DNA of 64,000 nucleotides from Zobellella iuensis (GCF_016746085.1 NZ_JAERTZ010000021.1:58101-122100); one strand, 5' to 3'; counted from the stretch's first letter, positions 44,440-54,400 are shown. Translations and numbers: made by a program. The notes: generated from the letters alone by a model not told the origin.

Positions 44440-44810
44440 GGTCCGTTGAAACGGACCCTACGGCCAAACCGGCGTCCGCCGTAGGGTCGAATTTATTCGA
44501 CCGAACCCCGGCGCCGGTGGTCGGGTGGTCCGTTGAAACGGACCCTACGGCCAAACCGGCGTCCGTCGTAGGGTCGAATTTATTCGACCGAACCCCAGCG
44601 CCGGTGGTCGGGTGGTCCGTTGAAACGGACCCTACGGCCAAACCGGCGTCCGTCGTAGGGTCGAATTTATTCGACCGAACCCCGGCGCCGGTGGTGGGAT
44701 TGGTCCGTTGAAACGGACCCTACGGCCAAACCGGCGTCCGTCGTAGGGTCGAATTTATTCGACCGAACCCCGGCGCCGGTGGTCGGGTGGTCCGTTGAAA
44801 CGGACCCTTG
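44440..44810. repeat. Four and a fraction tandem units of the GTAGGGTC hairpin repeat (family 2)
   Basis: Units start at 44440, 44527, 44614, 44702 and 44789 (87-88 bases). Each has GGTCCGTTGAAACGGACC, a CGTCCGTCGTA linker, GGTCGAATTTATTCGACC and a GGCGCCGG core. This is the reverse of the units at 15.3 kb. It fills the gap between the dgc operon promoter and the DUF2335 gene. Confidence 0.9.
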
Positions 44811-44867
44811 GCGGAGGCTGGACTATAGTGGCCGTACTTGGAATACAGCCAGAGTATTATCAGAAAT

Positions 44868-45347
44868 TTATTCTTCGCTTCTGCGCCCCATTACAAATAC
44901 GGCAACCAGGGCCACCAAATCGACGGTTGCAATCAGACCACCCAGCCAGGGTTGCCCACTAAGCCCGAGTACAAGTGCCATCACCCCGAATAACACTGCT
45001 ATGCCCAGGCCAAACTGTTGGCCTCGCTTGTCCTTATTTATCTCGCCTTGCAGGGCCGTCATGTCCATTACATGGCGGTGTTGCTGCTCTTTTTCCGCCA
45101 TCATCAGAATGCGTTCGGCCGAGCCGACGAGCACTTTCTCATAGCCACTGAGTACATTCGGCGAGGGCAAAGGTCCGGAAAACACCTCGTTGCGGTATAC
45201 GACCGCCTTGATCTCCGGATTCTGCAGGAGACGTTCAAGGAGTTCTGGATGTTGGAGGAGTTCCCCCTCGATTTGCTTTTCATCGAGGGGCGGAGAGGCT
45301 TCACTGGGTGGCGTCGACGGGCCGCTGTTCTGCTCTGAACTGGTCAT
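44868..45347 (-). CDS. DUF2335 membrane protein
   Basis: 159 residues. A Pro/Ser-rich start, then the family block FSGPLPSPNVLSGYEKVLVGSAERILMMAEKEQQHRHVMD and two C-terminal membrane helices (LGIAVLFGVMALVLGLSG; LIATVDLVALVAVFVMG). Function unknown; some phage-related members exist. It overlaps the stop of a 70-residue gene upstream, so the two are translated together. Confidence 0.85.
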   Translation of the reverse strand: MTSSEQNSGPSTPPSEASPPLDEKQIEGELLQHPELLERLLQNPEIKAVVYRNEVFSGPLPSPNVLSGYEKVLVGSAERILMMAEKEQQHRHVMDMTALQGEINKDKRGQQFGLGIAVLFGVMALVLGLSGQPWLGGLIATVDLVALVAVFVMGRRSEE

Positions 45348-45513
45348 TGTATTTCTCTATGGCATCGTTGAGATCATTACCCACAGCGACCCAATCTCCG
45401 GCCAAACGGGACAGATCCGACTCGGAAGAAACAAATCGCCGGTGATAATGCCCCCTGGGAGCTATGTCCAACACAGAACCAACAGCCCGTAACGCTCTAC
45501 GCTTGTAACGCAT
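45301..45513 (-). CDS. Small basic protein paired with DUF2335
   Basis: 70 residues: ATG 45513 after AGGAAAAG, basic N-terminus MRYKRRALRAVG and acidic helix LAGDWVAVGNDLNDAIEKYN. Its last 47 bases overlap the DUF2335 start, suggesting coupled expression and possibly a two-part complex. A long reading extending far upstream is antisense to the AraC gene and not real. Confidence 0.65.
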   Translation of the reverse strand: MRYKRRALRAVGSVLDIAPRGHYHRRFVSSESDLSRLAGDWVAVGNDLNDAIEKYNDQFRAEQRPVDATQ

Positions 45514-45655
45514 GGTCTTTTCCTGTTGTGTTTGTGAACCTGTATGGATGATAACACACCTCATGGACTCAGGAAGCGGCCAGTTCACTGAACCGAAAAA
45601 CCGGTTCCCGCTGCGCGGGAAGGCAGGCGAGCCGCCTGTGCTCCAATATTCGGCC

Positions 45656-45681
45656 GAAAAAAGGCCCCGTCGCGGGGCCTT
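45656..45681 (-). terminator. Terminator of the GbdR-type gene
   Basis: AAGGCCCCG-TCG-CGGGGCCTT stem followed on the minus strand by TTTTTT, 24 bases after the stop codon. Confidence 0.9.
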
Positions 45682-45704
45682 GATGTCGATAAGGGAAACC
45701 GGCC

Positions 45705-46757
45705 TTAAAGGGGGATAGAGGCGAAGGTGGGTTCGCCGCGGGCCGATTCCAGGCGGGTGTTGAGCTCCAGTTCGGGCATGACCGGGGAGATTTCCTCGGC
45801 CTTGGGCGCGGAGCGGCCGCAGCGGTCGTCCCGGGGCGGTACGCCGAAGTTCTCCCGGTAGCACTTGCTGAAATGGGGGGTGGAAACGAAGCCACAAGCG
45901 GTGGCGATATCGATGATGGAATAGGAGGTCTGGCGCAACAGCTGGCGCGCCCGCTTGAGCCGCAGGTTCAGGTAGTAGCGGGAGGGCGAGCACTTCACAT
46001 GGCGCTGGAACAGCCGCTCCACCTGGCGGCGCGACAGCCCCACGTAGTGGGACAGCTCGTCCAGGGTGATGGGCTCTTCGAGGTTGGCTTCCATCAGTGC
46101 CACCACCTCGGCCAGCTTGGGCTGGGCCGAGCCCACCAGGTGGCGCAGGGGCACGCGCTGCTCTTCCTGGCCTTCGCGGATGCGCTCGCACAGGAACATG
46201 TCGCAGATGGCGGTGCTGAGCGCGCTGGAGTGCTCTTTTTCGATCAGGTGCAGCATCATGTCCATGGGCACGGTGCCGCCGCTGCTGGTGAGGCGATCCC
46301 GGTCGATGCAGTAGAGGGCGTTGCTGGTTTCCAGCTGCGGAAAGGCTTCCTTGAAGGCGGCCATGTATTCCCAGTGCAGGGTGCAGCGGTAGCCGGTGAG
46401 CACGCCGGCATCGGCCAGCAGGTAGCTGCCGGTGCACAGGGCGCCGAGCTTGACCCGGCGGTGGGCCAGTTGCTGCAGCCAGGCGCGCAGGTTTCGGCTG
46501 CGGGCGTTGGCCACCCCTACCCCGCCGCACAGCAGCATCATGTCGATATGGCCGCAGTCGTGAATGCCGTGATCCGGGGTCACCATGATGTTGTCGCTGG
46601 CCCGCACCGGCTGGCCGGTCTCACTGAGCATCACCCACTCGTAGAGCGGCTGGCCCGAGAGCTGGTTGGCCATGCGCAGGGGCTCGATGGCGGAGGCAAG
46701 GGAGATCATGGTGAAGTTGTCTACCAGTAAAAAACCGACGCGTTGTGTTTGGCTCAT
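45705..46757 (-). CDS. gbdR: GbdR-type AraC-family regulator (GlxA class)
   Basis: 350 residues. The N-terminal amidase-like sensor domain (VGFLLVDNFTMISLASAIEPLRMANQL; GALCTGSYLLADAGVL) and C-terminal AraC double HTH (ITLDELSHYVGLSRRQVERLFQ; SIIDIATACGFVSTPHFSKCYRENFG) have the layout and length of GbdR, which senses glycine betaine and dimethylglycine in Pseudomonas. It lies beside the dgc operon and a BCCT carrier, so control of both is expected. CdhR-like specificity cannot be excluded. Confidence 0.8.
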   Translation of the reverse strand: MSQTQRVGFLLVDNFTMISLASAIEPLRMANQLSGQPLYEWVMLSETGQPVRASDNIMVTPDHGIHDCGHIDMMLLCGGVGVANARSRNLRAWLQQLAHRRVKLGALCTGSYLLADAGVLTGYRCTLHWEYMAAFKEAFPQLETSNALYCIDRDRLTSSGGTVPMDMMLHLIEKEHSSALSTAICDMFLCERIREGQEEQRVPLRHLVGSAQPKLAEVVALMEANLEEPITLDELSHYVGLSRRQVERLFQRHVKCSPSRYYLNLRLKRARQLLRQTSYSIIDIATACGFVSTPHFSKCYRENFGVPPRDDRCGRSAPKAEEISPVMPELELNTRLESARGEPTFASIPL

Positions 46758-46838
46758 TGCTCTTGCTCCTGGTCCCTGCGCGGAGGCAGTCGGGAACCCT
46801 GTCTACATAAGATGGCGATGCGATGGCGGGACTTTGCC

Positions 46839-46864
46839 ATTTACATCCCAAATACACCCATTTA
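46839..46864. promoter_or_regulatory. Third copy of the ACATCCCAAAT motif, before the AraC gene
   Basis: ATTTACATCCCAAAT-N6-ATTT on the plus strand agrees with the core at the creatinase and symporter loci (ATTAACATCCCAAAT-N6-ATTT). On the gene strand two direct GGGTGT/GGGATGT half-sites are seen. It lies 82-107 bases before the AraC start. Confidence 0.5.
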
Positions 46865-46869
46865 AAAAA

Positions 46870-47210
46870 TATATAACACCCGGCCATGTCTTGGAAATCC
46901 GATGAGCCGTGATTTTTCGGCGTTCAGTCACAACTTGCGACTAAAGCATGATAATTCAGCCATGACGCATGTATCCGCGGACTCGGGTGCTGCTCGCCGG
47001 CCGAAAAAAGCCGGGCGTCACAATCCTTTCCCTCCATTACAAAGGCAATATGCGTGCCAGCTTGATTAGCTGAAAAAATGCACAAAAACTTCCGCAAGAA
47101 GGCGCATTTGAGACGGTTTCCCGGGCTGACGTGATTACCTATAAAGGGATAGTATGATTGGACGTCTGGCGAGGATCCAAATTGGGGCAAGGCTGCCCCA
47201 AAAAAGACAA
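46870..47210. other. Intergenic DNA, no gene seen
   Basis: Moderately AT-rich stretch between the AraC promoter and the BCCT terminator. No frame has coding character or a ribosome site. Confidence 0.5.
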
Positions 47211-47214
47211 GCTG

Positions 47215-47234
47215 AAGGGGGGCAAGCCCCCCTT
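47215..47234 (-). terminator. Terminator of the third BCCT gene
   Basis: AAGGGGGG-CAAG-CCCCCCTT stem overlapping the last codons' downstream edge, with a TTTTTT run 16 bases further on the minus strand. Confidence 0.75.
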
Positions 47235-47238
47235 GTGG

Positions 47239-48831
47239 TCAGGAAGCCGGCGGCACCTTCACCGGCTTAGGCTGTGGGGCGGGCAACTCCTGGTGCAGGG
47301 CGCGGAACAGGCCCCACATCATCACCATGATCACCGCCGAGAAGGGGAAGGCGGCGATGATGGAGGCGGTTTGCAGCGCCTTGAGCCCGCCCGCCATCAT
47401 CAGGATGGCGGCCACGGCGGCGACCGCCAGGCTCCATATCACCCGCTGGCTGCGCGGCGGGTGCTCCTCGCCCAGCGAGAGGATGGTGGTCACCACCAGG
47501 GTGCCGGAGTCGGCGGAGGTGATGAAGTAAAGCGCGACCAGCACCGTGGCCAGCACGGCGGCCATGTAACCCATAGTGCCGCCGTCGAGCAGGCTCAGGG
47601 TGGCATACAGCGCCGAGGTCACGTTTTCGCCCACGGCGGTGGCGATGCCGACCTGGCCGATGGCCGAGACCACCTCGCCGGCGGCGTTGGTCACGGTGTG
47701 GGTCAGCTCAAGGTAGAGCGCGGTGCCGCCGAACAGGGTCAGCCACAGCATGCCGAGCAGGGTGGGCACCAGCAGTACGCCGCAGATGAACTCGCGGATG
47801 GTTCTCCCTTTGGAAATGCGGGCGATAAACATGCCGACGAAGGGCGACCAGGACATCCACCAGGCCCAGTAGAACACCGTCCACCAGGACTGCCACTGGC
47901 TGTCTTTGTTGGCGTCGGTCCAGGTGCTGAGCGGCACCACATGGGCCAGGTAGTCACCGATGCCCTGCACATAGCTCTGCAGCAGGTAACGGGTGGGGCC
48001 GTACACTAGCAGGAACAGCAGTATGGCCACGGTCAGCCAGATGTTGATCTCCGACAGCCATTTCACTCCGCGGCCGATGCCGGACAGCACCGAGGCGGTG
48101 GCGATAAGAGAAATCACCAGGATCAGCACCAGTTGGTTGGTGGTGCTGATCTCCACCCCGAACAGGTGGTTGAGGCCGGTGTTGATCTGGGCCACGCCCA
48201 GGCCGAGGGAGGTGGCCACCCCGAACACGGTGCCGAACACCGCCAGCACGTCGGCGGTATGGCCCATCCAGCCGTAGATGCGCTGGCCGATCAGCGGATA
48301 GAGGGCGGAGCGGATGGTCAGCGGCAGTCCCTTGCGGTAGGAGAAGTAGGCCAGCGCCAGCCCCACCACCACGTAGATGGCCCAGGGGTGCAGGCCCCAG
48401 TGGAAGTAGGTGATGCGCATGGCCACTTCCGCCGCTTCGGTGGTCATGCCCTGTGCGATAAAGGGATTGCTCTGGAAGTGGTAAATGGGCTCGGCGATGG
48501 ACCAGAACACCAGGCCGATGCCCATGCCGGCGCTGAACAACATGGCGAACCAGGAGAACAGGCTGTATTCCGGCCTGGAATCATCGGCACCCAGGCGCAG
48601 CTGGCCGAAACGGCTGCAGGCCAGTACCACGCAGAACACCAGCATCAGCGCGACGATGGCGATGTAGTACCATTTGAAGTGGCTGAGAATACCTCCTGAC
48701 AAGGTGTCGAACAGGGCGGCGGCGGAGTCCGGAAACAGGGCTCCGCCCAACACAAACAAGGTAACGATCACCATAGAGCTGATCGTTGCCGCCGGACTCA
48801 TTCCTTTCAAAATTCCATCTTTGCCTAACAT
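47239..48831 (-). CDS. BCCT-family betaine-type transporter
   Basis: 530 residues with about 12 helices. The glycine-rich motif SAGMGIGLVFWSIAEP and the FYWAWWMSWSPF segment follow sodium-coupled betaine carriers. Located after the GbdR-type gene and dgc operon, it is the natural importer for glycine betaine or dimethylglycine. It differs from the creatine-locus BCCT protein at the glycine motif. The C-terminus is short and Pro-rich, without an osmosensing extension. Confidence 0.92.
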   Translation of the reverse strand: MLGKDGILKGMSPAATISSMVIVTLFVLGGALFPDSAAALFDTLSGGILSHFKWYYIAIVALMLVFCVVLACSRFGQLRLGADDSRPEYSLFSWFAMLFSAGMGIGLVFWSIAEPIYHFQSNPFIAQGMTTEAAEVAMRITYFHWGLHPWAIYVVVGLALAYFSYRKGLPLTIRSALYPLIGQRIYGWMGHTADVLAVFGTVFGVATSLGLGVAQINTGLNHLFGVEISTTNQLVLILVISLIATASVLSGIGRGVKWLSEINIWLTVAILLFLLVYGPTRYLLQSYVQGIGDYLAHVVPLSTWTDANKDSQWQSWWTVFYWAWWMSWSPFVGMFIARISKGRTIREFICGVLLVPTLLGMLWLTLFGGTALYLELTHTVTNAAGEVVSAIGQVGIATAVGENVTSALYATLSLLDGGTMGYMAAVLATVLVALYFITSADSGTLVVTTILSLGEEHPPRSQRVIWSLAVAAVAAILMMAGGLKALQTASIIAAFPFSAVIMVMMWGLFRALHQELPAPQPKPVKVPPAS

Positions 48832-49146
48832 AGGACAAGATCTCCGTCGGGGATTGGGGGCTATTGCAACTCGATAAGCCGCGGGTCTGTCGTCCTCACG
48901 ACCCTTTGCTTATTTCCTTCGGTATTGGCTGATCGTGTCCTGTTACAAGCCTTGGTCGCGACCAGCAAATACCGGCCCTTATCACAACAGCTAACGGCTG
49001 TTCAAAACTTCTTCGGTACGACACCGGGTTATCCGGGGGCGTCCCCTTCCGTCTTCTCTGTTCTGGATACGACATGATGACGCAAGGCCCCTTGCCCAGG
49101 ATGCGGGGCCTGCTTAGGCTGGGGCAAAACTGCGGAGGAACCAACG
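48832..49146. other. Intergenic promoter region, no gene seen
   Basis: Contains the leader of the BCCT gene on one side and, from 49131, the GCGGAGGAACC ribosome site of the next small gene. No palindromic operator stands out. Confidence 0.45.
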
Positions 49147-49386
49147 ATGATGATCACCGAGCTTATCGATCAGGACGATTTCAGGGCCCAGCTACAGGCC
49201 TGGGGGCTGGCGGAGGCCGGCCGGCTGTCGCTGACGGAATGCGGCCCGCTGCTGGCGGCGCAATTGGCCGGCCCGGACGGCGCCCTGTGGCGGGAACGGC
49301 TGCAAGCCCTGCTGGCCAAACGGGAACTGCTGCACCCGGAGGTGCTGGCCCTGGTGGAAGGGTGTTTGGACCATTCGGTCGACTGA
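49147..49386 (+). CDS. Small acidic helical protein, unknown
   Basis: 79 residues starting MMITELIDQDDFRAQLQAWG after GGAGG. Leu/Ala-rich helices without membrane or cofactor motifs. High GC and codon pattern equal the neighbours, so it is likely native. No family recognised. Confidence 0.65.
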   Translation: MMITELIDQDDFRAQLQAWGLAEAGRLSLTECGPLLAAQLAGPDGALWRERLQALLAKRELLHPEVLALVEGCLDHSVD

Positions 49387-49416
49387 AGTCGGCCCTTACA
49401 GCTGCCTCCCGTATTC

Positions 49417-49487
49417 GTAGGATCCACTTCAGTGGACCTTTTCACCACCGACGCCGTGGTTTGCCATGGGGCCCGTTTAACGGGCCG
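49417..49487. repeat. Diverged family 2 hairpins
   Basis: GTAGGATCCACTTCAGTGGACC and, 35 bases on, GGCCCGTTTAACGGGCC. These are two family 2 stems with a third pair of arm sequences. They lie between two small genes and may terminate the first. Confidence 0.65.
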
Positions 49488-49548
49488 GCCGCCATGCCCG
49501 GTGCCTCGTACTACACTTTAGGGGCTCAACCACACAGGAGGTACCCTA

Positions 49549-49761
49549 ATGGCCAAGTACAGCGAAGCAACCAAAGACGCCTGGGACGAACTGCAGGAAA
49601 AAAGGGCGAAACTGAAAGCGGCGAGCGACCATTACGATCGCAAGGTGCTGGAGTTCAGGGAAGACGCCTGCTCTCTGGAGGACGTCACCCGGGCTTTCGA
49701 CGACAAGCAACAGGCCAGCGAGGATCACGCCGAGGCCTTCCACCGGCTGTTCAAAGCCTGA
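49549..49761 (+). CDS. Small coiled-coil protein, unknown
   Basis: 70 residues after a strong AGGAGG. Highly charged heptad-like helix (WDELQEKRAKLKAASDHYDR, then FREDACSLEDVTRAF). Probably a soluble stress- or DNA-associated small protein, but no family is recognised. A strong terminator follows at once. Confidence 0.75.
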   Translation: MAKYSEATKDAWDELQEKRAKLKAASDHYDRKVLEFREDACSLEDVTRAFDDKQQASEDHAEAFHRLFKA

Positions 49762-49766
49762 TCACA

Positions 49767-49807
49767 CGCTAACGTAAGGCACCACTATGCCTTACGTTAG
49801 CGCTTTT
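49767..49807 (+). terminator. Rho-independent terminator
   Basis: A 15-base perfect stem (CGCTAACGTAAGGCA and its inverse) with loop CCACTA, followed by CTTTT. Confidence 0.92.
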
Positions 49808-49926
49808 ATCCCCCTCCAGGCCGGTTGCACCGGCGCCAGCCACTGTCACAGCCCGCCAAAAACGGATTCAGATAATACCGTTATCGTATAAACTGGAGCC
49901 GCGTTTAACCACACAGAGGTAACTGT

Positions 49927-50337
49927 ATGACAGGGCTCAAGCAAAAGTCGCTGGCACTGGCCCTGGCCGGGGTGCTCACCACCCAGCTGGCCGCCTGCGG
50001 CACCATCTTCTATCCCGAACGCAAGGGCCAGATCAGCGGCCGCATCGATCCGGTGGTGGCCATCGCCAACGGCATCGGCCTGCTGTTCTTTATCGTGCCC
50101 GGGGTGGTGGCCTTCGCGGTCGACTTCTCCAACGGCACCATCTACCTGCCGGGCGGCAAGGCCGAGCGGCAGCAGCAGATCACGCCCGACAGCCTGAACG
50201 AGCAGCTCTACGCCGCCACCGGCACCCGTATCGACTGGCAGCAGGACGAGGTGTTGGTCGAGCCGCTGGACTCCGTCAGCGAAGCCCAGCTGCTGGTGGC
50301 CTCCCTGTCCCGCTCCGGTACCTACGCCGCGCACTGA
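49927..50337 (+). CDS. Small lipoprotein with one internal membrane helix
   Basis: 136 residues. A lipobox LAAC at about residues 21-24 gives a mature protein beginning CGTIFYPERKGQISGRIDPV. A hydrophobic segment GIGLLFFIVPGVVAFAVDF follows. The remainder is soluble. This pattern is a conserved uncharacterised gammaproteobacterial lipoprotein. The 3' end overlaps the convergent LacI gene by 16 bases. Confidence 0.8.
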   Translation: MTGLKQKSLALALAGVLTTQLAACGTIFYPERKGQISGRIDPVVAIANGIGLLFFIVPGVVAFAVDFSNGTIYLPGGKAERQQQITPDSLNEQLYAATGTRIDWQQDEVLVEPLDSVSEAQLLVASLSRSGTYAAH

Positions 50338-51338
50338 GCGCGGCTGCGCCAATGGACCCTGGTCGGCACCACATGGGCGGCCTTGACCAGGGTTTCCCCC
50401 CGAAGCAGCAGGCTGCACAGCTCGAAGGCCGCCCCGGCCAGGGCGTCGCAATCCTGGGCCACCGCATCCACCGCAATCGGCAGGCAGTCGAGCAGTTCAT
50501 GATCGTCGAAGGTACCGAGCCGGATCGGCTCGGCCAGCAAATGGTGCTCGTTGAGGTAACGCAGTACCCCTTCGAGCAGGGTAAAGGAAGCGGTAAAAAG
50601 GGCCCCGGGCAGCCGGCCCAGCTCCCGGTGCAGCTCGGCCATCATGCGGTAGCCCGATAGCGAGCGATAGTCCGCCGTCCAGATCCATTCCGGCCTGGCT
50701 TCTATCCCGGCCCGCTGCAACCCCAGCTCATAACCCGCCAGGCGGTGGCGGCTGGGCGACAGCGCCAGCTGCCCGCCCAGAAAATACACCGCCTCCTGCC
50801 CCCGGGCCATAAACTGCACCAGCTCCGCCGTGGCCCGGCAGGCGTCGGAAATCACCAGCGGCAGGCTCGACTGACCGATATGGCGGTCGAGCTGGATCAC
50901 CGGCAGCCGTTCGCTCAGCTGGCGATAAGGAGCGTCGTCGGTGGCGCTGGAGGCCACGATCAGGGCATCCACCTGGCGCTGGATCAGCCCCGCCACCACC
51001 TGTTGCTCCAGCTCGGGATCGTCATCGGAGCAGGCGATCAGCAACTGCAGCCCGGCTTCCCGGCAACGGGATTCCAGGGCCTTGGCGATGCTGGCGAAGC
51101 CGAAGTTGGTAAGATCGGGGATCACCAGCCCCAGGGTGTGACTGCGGTGGGAGCCCAGGGCGCGGGCATGGAGGTTGGGCTGGTACTGGTAGCGCTTGGC
51201 CACCGCCATCACCCGTTCGCGGGTTTCGTCGGCAATGCGGTACTGGCCGGCCTTGCCGTTCATCACCAGGCTGGCGGTGGCCTTGGACACCCCGGCCAGC
51301 TCCGCCAGCCGGGCTATGGTCAGTTTCTTCTTATCCAC
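50322..51338 (-). CDS. LacI-family regulator, Cra/FruR-like
   Basis: 338 residues. HTH TIARLAELAGVSKATASLVMNGKAGQYRI (residues 7-35), hinge PNLHARALGSHRSHTLGLVIPDLTN and a sugar-binding-like domain with QLLIACSDDDPELEQQVVAGLIQRQVDALIV. These fit Cra/FruR and the related sucrose repressor ScrR. With a GH32 sucrase at the right end of the window either is possible; distance (11 kb) and motif pattern favour Cra-like. Confidence 0.85.
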   Translation of the reverse strand: MDKKKLTIARLAELAGVSKATASLVMNGKAGQYRIADETRERVMAVAKRYQYQPNLHARALGSHRSHTLGLVIPDLTNFGFASIAKALESRCREAGLQLLIACSDDDPELEQQVVAGLIQRQVDALIVASSATDDAPYRQLSERLPVIQLDRHIGQSSLPLVISDACRATAELVQFMARGQEAVYFLGGQLALSPSRHRLAGYELGLQRAGIEARPEWIWTADYRSLSGYRMMAELHRELGRLPGALFTASFTLLEGVLRYLNEHHLLAEPIRLGTFDDHELLDCLPIAVDAVAQDCDALAGAAFELCSLLLRGETLVKAAHVVPTRVHWRSRAQCAA

Positions 51339-51425
51339 GTGTCTAGCATCTTGTTGGCAGATGATCCCATTCTACCCGTCCTGAGATCGACCGCCAGCAC
51401 CATGAACACCCGGATTCGGAAGTAA

Positions 51426-51462
51426 CGGCCCTGGCCCCGCCTGCCAGGCGGGACCAGGGCCG
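51426..51462 (-). terminator. Hairpin after putA
   Basis: CGGCCCTGG / CCAGGGCCG plus inner CCCGCC / GGCGGG with one mismatch. It lies 13 bases beyond the putA stop. No T-run. Confidence 0.55.
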
Positions 51463-51474
51463 TCGTCCGGCCGC

Positions 51475-54400
51475 TTACTCCGAGGCCGCGATCAGGCTGG
51501 CGTTGCCGCCGGCCGCCGTGGTGTCGATGCACAGGTGGCGTTCGATCACGAAGCGCTCGGGCGCGTCCTGCTCGGTGATGAGCGGCAGCAGGGCGCCGTC
51601 GCGCCGCGCCAGGGCCAGCCGGTACTGGCGCAGGGTGGCGCTGTCGGCGTGGCTTGCCACCGCCTCGAAGCCGGTAAGGGTTTCGAGGGCGGCGGGCTGC
51701 AGCAGGCCGTCCAGGCCGATGGCCGGAATAGCCGCCGCGTCGGCGCCGGCCAGCGCCGCACTCGCCCCCGGCGCCACCACCACCACGGCGTTGCCCTGGG
51801 ACAGGGCGGTGCCGGCCTGCTGCATGGCCGAGGCCAGATCCGGCCCCAGACAGAGCAGGGTGCCACGGGCACAGCAGCGCAGCCGGTTGAGCTCGCCGGT
51901 GGGGCCCGGCATCTCTTCCGGGGCGGCGTCCAGCGCCGCCGGCACGGTACCGAAGATGGCCGCCAGCCGCTCGGCCCGGTGTTGGGCCTGGGCCCAGTCC
52001 TTGCCGTTCAGCCGGTCGATGGCGCTCTGCAGCTGTTCCGCGCTAAGGGTAGCGGCCGCGGCGGCCGCCACGCCCTGCGCCGACCCGGAGGCCATAAAGC
52101 GGCGCACATACTGGGGACCACCGGCCTTGGGGCCGGTGCCCGAGAGGCCTTCGCCGCCGAAGGGCTGGGAGCCGACGATGGCGCCGATCTGGTTGCGGTT
52201 GACGTAGATATTGCCGACCTTGATGCGGTTGACGATGCGCTCCACCCGCTTGTCGACCCGGGTGTGCAGGCCGAAGGTCAGGCCGAAGCCCTGGGCGTTG
52301 ATCTGGTCCACCACCTGGTCGAGTTCATCCGCCTCAAAGGTGGCCACATGCAGCACGGGCCCGAAGATCTCCTCCTCCAGCTCGTGGATGCCGTCGAGCT
52401 TGATCACCGTGGGCGCCACGAAGAGCCCCTCGGCGGGCACCGGCAGTTGCTTGAGCACCCGCCCCCGGCGCGCGAATTTTTCGCAGTGCGCCTCGATGCC
52501 GCGCTTGGCGTTCTCATCGATCACCGGACCCACGTCGGTGTCGAGCTGCCAGGGGTTGCCCAGGCGCAGCTCGTCCATGGCCCCGAACAGCATCTCCAGC
52601 AGGTGCTCGGCGATGTCCTTCTGCACATAGAGCATGCGCAGGGCGGAGCAGCGCTGGCCGGCGCTCTGGAAGGAAGAGGCCAGCACGTCGCGCACCACCT
52701 GCTCCGGCAGTGCGGTGGAGTCCACTATCATGGCGTTGAGGCCGCCGGTTTCGGCCACCAGGGGCGCGTCAGGCGCCATGGACTCGGCCATCACCTTGTT
52801 GATGTGCTGGGCGGTGGCGGTGGAGCCGGTAAAGCAGACGCCATCGATGCGCGGGTCCGAGGTCAGGGCCGCGCCCACGGTGCTGCCGCTGCCGGGCAGC
52901 AGCTGGATGGCCGCGCGGGGAATGCCGGCCTCGTGCATCAGCTCGACCGCCCGGGCGGCGATCAGCGCGGTCTGGCCGGCCGGCTTGGCGATGACGGCGT
53001 TGCCCGCCGCCAGCCCCGCCAGCACCTGGCCGGCGAAGATGGCCAGGGGGAAGTTCCAGGGCGAGATACAGGCGATCACGCCCCGGCCGGTGCCGAAGTC
53101 CTGGTTGCGCTCGGCTTCGTTCGGATAGTAACGGGCGAAGTCGACGGCCTCGCGGATTTCGGCAATCGCATCCGGCAGGCTCTTGCCCGCTTCCCGGGTC
53201 GCCAGGGCGAACAGCTCGGCAGCGTGCTCCTCGAACAGGTCGGCCACGCGGCGGATGCGCGCGCTGCGCTCCGCCACCGGCAGCGCGGACCAGGCCTCGA
53301 AGCCGGTACGGGCGGCGGCGATGGCGGTGTCGATATCCTCTGCCGAGGCCTGGACCACCTGGCCCACCAGATCCGACGGCACCGCCGGGTTGCGCACTTG
53401 CTCGACCCGGGTGCTCTGCACCGGGCCCGCGATCACCGGGCCACCGCTCCACTGATGGCGCAGGAAGGGGGCGCGGGCGGCATCGATTTCCGCCACTTCC
53501 ACCGGGTTGGTGAAATCCCAGCCCCGTGAGTTGCGCCGCTTGGCACCATAGAGATCGGCGGGACGGGCAATGGTCTTGCTCGACACCTGGTCGCCCATGG
53601 CCGCCACCGCATCGAAGGGATCCCGGGCGATGTCCTCGGGCTGGATGCGGGTGTCGACAATCTGGTTGACGAAGGAGCTGTTGGCGCCGTTCTCGAGCAG
53701 GCGGCGCACCAGGTAGGCCAGCAGATCCTGGTGGGCGCCCACCGGCGCGTAGATGCGACAGCGGGTGCCCTGCTTGGTGAGCACGGCGTCGTGCAGCGAT
53801 TCGCCCATGCCGTGCAGGCGCTGGAATTCGAAGCAGTCGCGGCCCTGGGCCAGCTCGAGGATGGCCGACACCGAATGGGCGTTGTGGGTGGCGAACTGGG
53901 GGTAGATGCGGTCGGTCATGGCCAGCAGCTTCTTGGCGCAGGCGATGTAGGACAGATCGCTGTTGACCTTGCGGGTGAACACCGGGAAGTCCGCCAGCCC
54001 CATCACCTGGGCGCGCTTGATCTCCGCATCCCAGTAGGCGCCTTTTACCAGCCGCACCATGATGCGACGGTCGAGCTTCTCGGACAGGGCGTACAGCCAG
54101 TCGAGCACGTGGGCGGCCCGCTTGCCGAAGGCCTGCACTACGATGCCGAAGCCGTCCCAGCCCGCCAGGGCGGGATCGGACAGCACCGCTTCGATCACGT
54201 CCAGGGACAGGTCCAGCCGATCCGCTTCTTCCGCGTCGATGTTGAAGCCCATGTTGGCGGCCTTGGCCTGTTTGGCCAGCTCCAGGGTGCGGGGCACCAG
54301 CTCGTTCATCACCCGTGCTTTCTGGCCGAACTCATAGCGGGCGTGCAGCGCCGACAGCTTGACCGAAATACCCGGGTTCTGGCGAATGTCCGGGTGCCGG

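Noticed and set aside
46924..47190. 88-residue minus-strand frame upstream of the AraC gene
   Set aside because: No ribosome site, no domain and no coding bias; it lies in a promoter-type intergenic region.
51535..53529. 664-residue plus-strand frame over putA
   Set aside because: Antisense shadow of a strongly conserved gene, with His/Gly-rich low-complexity sequence.
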